NCBI GenBank assembly: GCA_935421135.1
Contig: OW285191.1
Location: 16,632,700-16,696,699 of the forward strand
Direction of reading: 5' to 3'
Length of the DNA stretch: 64,000 bases
Origin: Bugulina stolonifera
Taxonomy: Eukaryota > Bryozoa > Gymnolaemata > Cheilostomatida > Bugulidae
The notes beneath the pieces are model-generated. The model did not search any database. It was not told where the DNA came from and was given only the letters and a program-made list of their open reading frames with translations. Made by a program: the position numbers and the translations under genes. The stretch's first letter is position 1. Each line of letters opens with the position of its first letter. This document shows positions 61,618 through 64,000 of the stretch, piece by piece.

Positions 61618-62342
61618 CTATAATGTTGAAAGATAATCAATCAGATTTTATATTTTCCAAAAGCCCTGTGTTTTGTATGGCTTTGATAATTTCAAAACTA
61701 TACAAAATTTTTGTATAGCTTTGGATGTTTCATTCCAAGACGTCTAGTCCACAACAAAATCCTTTTGGAAATATCATTCTCCGACGATTTATTCATACGG
61801 TAAAGCAAAAAACCCTCCGACATTAACTAAGGTATGGTCTGTAAGATATTATTCGTAGTTTTAAACTGAAAGGGGAGGCAACTCGCTGGTGGTGGATAAC
61901 TTCCTTTGCGGGAATTCCAAATCATCTCAAGTGCAGAATGAAAGTGGTATCACAGTTACAATCACAATTCAAGTTACGAACAATTGATAGCTATGTATTC
62001 CACTCATGAATTATTTAAATTAAACGTCATAATGTTGCTTTAATTTACTCAAGTGTGCATCCTAACTCTAGTGTGGTTGGTATATCTGGTAATAGTCTCA
62101 AGTGACTCAAGCTGAAGCTCAGACTCCAGTGATTGAATTTGACTCGTTAATCTGAATCTCTCTTTATCTTAAATTATCAATCGAATGATAATACTATACT
62201 AATTCACATTTTATTGACTGATTTACATTGCAAAGAATACACATTTAATATTAAATCATTTGTATTAAGTAATTATAATCAATAATGATATTCATTTTCG
62301 TATTGAATTGATATTCGCATAATCATCTCAAACTGAAACCAA

Positions 62343-62443
62343 CCATCATGTCATCTCATCCCCACTTTATCATCAGGCACATGATTGATGATGATGATCA
62401 ATCATTTGCCTGATGATGAAGTGAGGATGAGATGACATGATGG
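62343..62443. repeat. 101-bp near-perfect hairpin (inverted repeat)
   Basis: Left arm CCATCATGTCATCTCATCC, CCACTTTATCATCAGGCA; right arm TGCCTGATGATGAAGTGAGG, ATGAGATGACATGATGG. Over 37 positions per arm there are about two mismatches. The centre, ATGATTGATGATGATGATCA then ATCATT, is itself nearly palindromic. It lies 65 bp upstream of the PIF1-like ATG. Confidence 0.9.
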
Positions 62444-62508
62444 GATTTTATAATTATAATCGTGTTTAAAGCAAAACTATTTTTTTAGATCCACTTGGAA
62501 ACAGGAAA

Positions 62509-63698
62509 ATGAAGTTGACTTGTGAAGTCCAACTTAATAACCGTGTGCTGCCTGTTTTAAACATGAGGAAATCTGGCAAGCCGGCACGTAGTCAATTGAT
62601 CTTGGGGAAGAAACCTTATAGCGCAGATAAGACCATCTACATAATGGTTTCAACAGCTCAGAACCCTAGTGGAAATGTATTCAAGGTATGTTTAGACTAA
62701 CCTACATATACATGATTTTAGTGTTGGTGGCCGAGAGGCCTAGGGCTAGTCGCTCTGGTCTTGCGGCAATAACGCAAGTTATTTGCAAGGACGTGGGTTT
62801 GAGTTCCACCAATGAATGACCTGGAGGCTTCATCCCGAAGAAGGTTTTCCCTCTGTGCCATAACGAACTATAATAATATCCAGCTCTAGGAGCTGTGGTG
62901 GCCTCTCGACTAGCTCTGCTATTGGGCAGCCATGTTAAAGAATTGTGTTTGGCACCACGGATATTATTATAATTAATATTATTACATATATTGTAATTTT
63001 GCAATACCGTGCGAACTGCCACATCGTGCAATCTGCATTTTCTTACATAGGCTAATAAGCTACAGTACATTATCTTGATGGGGCATGCTCACGAAGGTCT
63101 TGCTATTTTAGCAGTTAGCGGTTGACTAAACATGTTGTCTGAAAATTTTTTGTCAATGAAGTAGTACTAATGACCATCAGCAGAGCGAACTTCTGTCAGG
63201 CTAAACGGAGCAAATAGGTTGTCGTGTAGCCTTACTTTTACTCTACTCGTATGCATTCTTACTTTGCCTTTTTGCAGGATGCATTACGTCTGCCTTCAAT
63301 CGACAGGATGCATTACGTCTGCCTTCAATCGACAGGATGCATTACGTCTGCCTTTAATTGCCAGGATGCATTGCGTTTGCCTTTAATTGTCAGAATGCAG
63401 TTTACCGTGGGCCTGAATACCGACTCCTACTAGTATACGTTGTAATAGGGCATGTTAATGGATCGCCTGACTGAGCACTAGCAGTTACCGTATTTCTACT
63501 CGTTGCATTATTTTATGAATTTCAATCCAGATCTGCAGTTATCCAATGATTCTTGCTGTATTTGTATGCTAATGGGCGATTCTTCTGAACTACGTGTAGG
63601 TACGCGACAACATTGAGGCTGTCCACTGCAAGTTTGTTACTGAAGGTAAAGCTAACATCAGAATAAAACAACCGCAAACAGATATCTTGATCAGTAAG
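62509..63698 (+). CDS. PIF1: Probable PIF1 DNA helicase, N-terminal exons only (gene runs off the window)
   Basis: Exons 62509-62685 and 63600-63698 are both phase 0 and give 92 residues: MKLTCEVQLNN, RSQLILGKKPYSADKTIYIM, then VRDNIEAVHCKFVTEGKANI and QPQTDILISK before a GTAGAT donor. The pattern (L-x-C-x-V, a S/L-x-LG-x-N/K block, F-x-V/L-R, KF-x-EGK-x-x-x-R, LLIS) resembles the N-terminal PINT domain of animal PIF1, upstream of the helicase core. PIF1 unwinds G-quadruplexes and acts at telomeres and in mitochondria. The helicase motifs would lie beyond 64000, so this is a tentative identification. A splice-acceptor-like TTTTTTAG at 62481-62488 could mean an upstream non-coding exon. Confidence 0.5.
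62721..62985 (+). mobile_element. tRNA-derived SINE, full-length-like
   Basis: The head has an A box (TGGCCGAGAGGCC) and a B box (GGGTTTGAGTTCC) about 60 bp apart, with a long variable-arm-like section, so it derives from a class II tRNA (Leu or Ser type). A foldable TTGCG/CGCAA anticodon-like stem is present, but the acceptor stem does not pair. A tRNA-unrelated body follows, whose last 110 bp match the fragment at 23530-23640, then an ATTATTATAATTAATATTATT tail. It lies in intron 1 of the PIF1-like gene, sense orientation. Confidence 0.85.
63275..63404 (+). repeat. 29-bp minisatellite, about 4.5 copies
   Basis: Units of CAGGATGCATTACGTCTGCC then TTCAATCGA; the first two or three are identical and the later ones have drifted (TTTAATTGC, TTTAATTGT, CAGAATGCAG). 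It lies in intron 1 of the PIF1-like gene. Confidence 0.93.
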
Positions 63699-64000
63699 GT
63701 AGATATCATATGAGATTTATGCTTTTTGTAGTTTTCTTTCAAATAACCCTAAACCTGTTTTTCTGTTATAACCAGTGTTATGCAAGGGTTGATGGTCTCT
63801 CATACAATACATTTAATATATTTATTCAAGGGCGTTTCTAGCTATTGTCGCAGGAGTCGTGCGACCCCCCTTTGCACTAACCAAAAGTCAAAACGGGTTA
63901 TGTACTACATTGTATTTAGCCTTGTTGGTTGTCAGGGCAACCAGCAATAGCCTGTGTGCACCGTCTAAAATGGAAAGTTGTGTCACCCACGATACCTATT
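63699..64000 (+). other. Intron of the PIF1-like gene, to the window edge
   Basis: No exon recognised in the last 300 bases. The segment near 63830-63900 (GGGCGTTTCTAGCT, CGACCCCCCTTTGCACTAAC) is less AT-rich than its surroundings and may be the start of another repeat, but there is no second copy in the window to confirm this. Confidence 0.35.

Larger units (their letters stand above)
60074..62508. other. Divergent intergenic region, RAB40 / PIF1-like gene
   Basis: About 2.4 kb. Contents in order: GATGATGAT-type simple repeats near 60300-60410, an extreme AT-rich stretch at 60480-60850, a palindrome ACCAAGGAGTACTCCTTG at 60851-60868 (the same 18-mer is at 38496-38513), the hAT-like element at 61011-61617, ordinary AT-rich sequence, and the hairpin at 62343-62443. 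Both promoters must lie here, but no element can be assigned. Confidence 0.55.

Noticed and set aside
62721..62810. Functional tRNA gene
   Set aside because: A and B boxes are present but the acceptor stem does not pair, and a SINE body follows.

Overview
The window looks like nuclear DNA of an invertebrate animal: AT-rich, intron-rich protein genes with GT-AG introns of about 70 bp to over 2 kb, minisatellites in introns, and several kinds of eukaryotic transposon. The gene set is general metazoan (mediator subunit, mitoribosomal protein, Golgi ACBD3, prohormone convertase 2, RAB40, fibrinogen-domain protein). Spacing and style suggest an early-branching or marine invertebrate such as a sponge, but nothing here fixes the taxon. 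There is no bacterial-style operon, rRNA gene, intact tRNA gene or CRISPR array. Gene models were built by hand: I joined exons by reading frame, splice-site phase and family similarity, and every complete model closes with a total length divisible by three.

Layout. 1-3019: no gene seen. 3020-9959 (+): ACBD3, with a 5'-truncated LINE reverse transcriptase in intron 1 and a 34-bp minisatellite further on. 12042-13223 (+): short ankyrin protein like PPP1R27. 15404-24452 (-): 15-exon DDHD1-like phospholipase A1, with a 2.1-kb 30/31-bp minisatellite in one intron and a 36-bp array that duplicates an exon end plus its splice donor in another. 26612-28414 (+): MED31. 28980-34296 (+): 13-exon PCSK2 with the PC2-specific Asp in the oxyanion site. 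35028-38688 (-): RCE1. 39139-43044 (-): near-complete two-ORF LINE. 43055-44076: hAT-like non-autonomous element next to it. 44485-46556 (+): MRPL11. 47123-49122 (-): secreted fibrinogen-domain protein. 51310/51415-56776 (+): unfamiliar single-pass LRR receptor, with a 299-bp hAT MITE in its last intron. 57714-60073 (-): RAB40 with a SOCS box. 60480-62443: AT-rich stretch, a second hAT-like element and a 101-bp hairpin. 62509 onward (+): probable start of PIF1, running off the window, with a tRNA-derived SINE in its intron.

The genes are unrelated housekeeping and signalling genes in alternating orientation, in convergent and divergent pairs; there is no evidence of a functional cluster. The least ordinary items are the in-frame tandem splice-donor array in DDHD1, a dispersed family of small GAGAGGACAACTT hairpins, a motif shared by both ends of the LINE, the LRR receptor, and the RAB40 G3-motif substitution.
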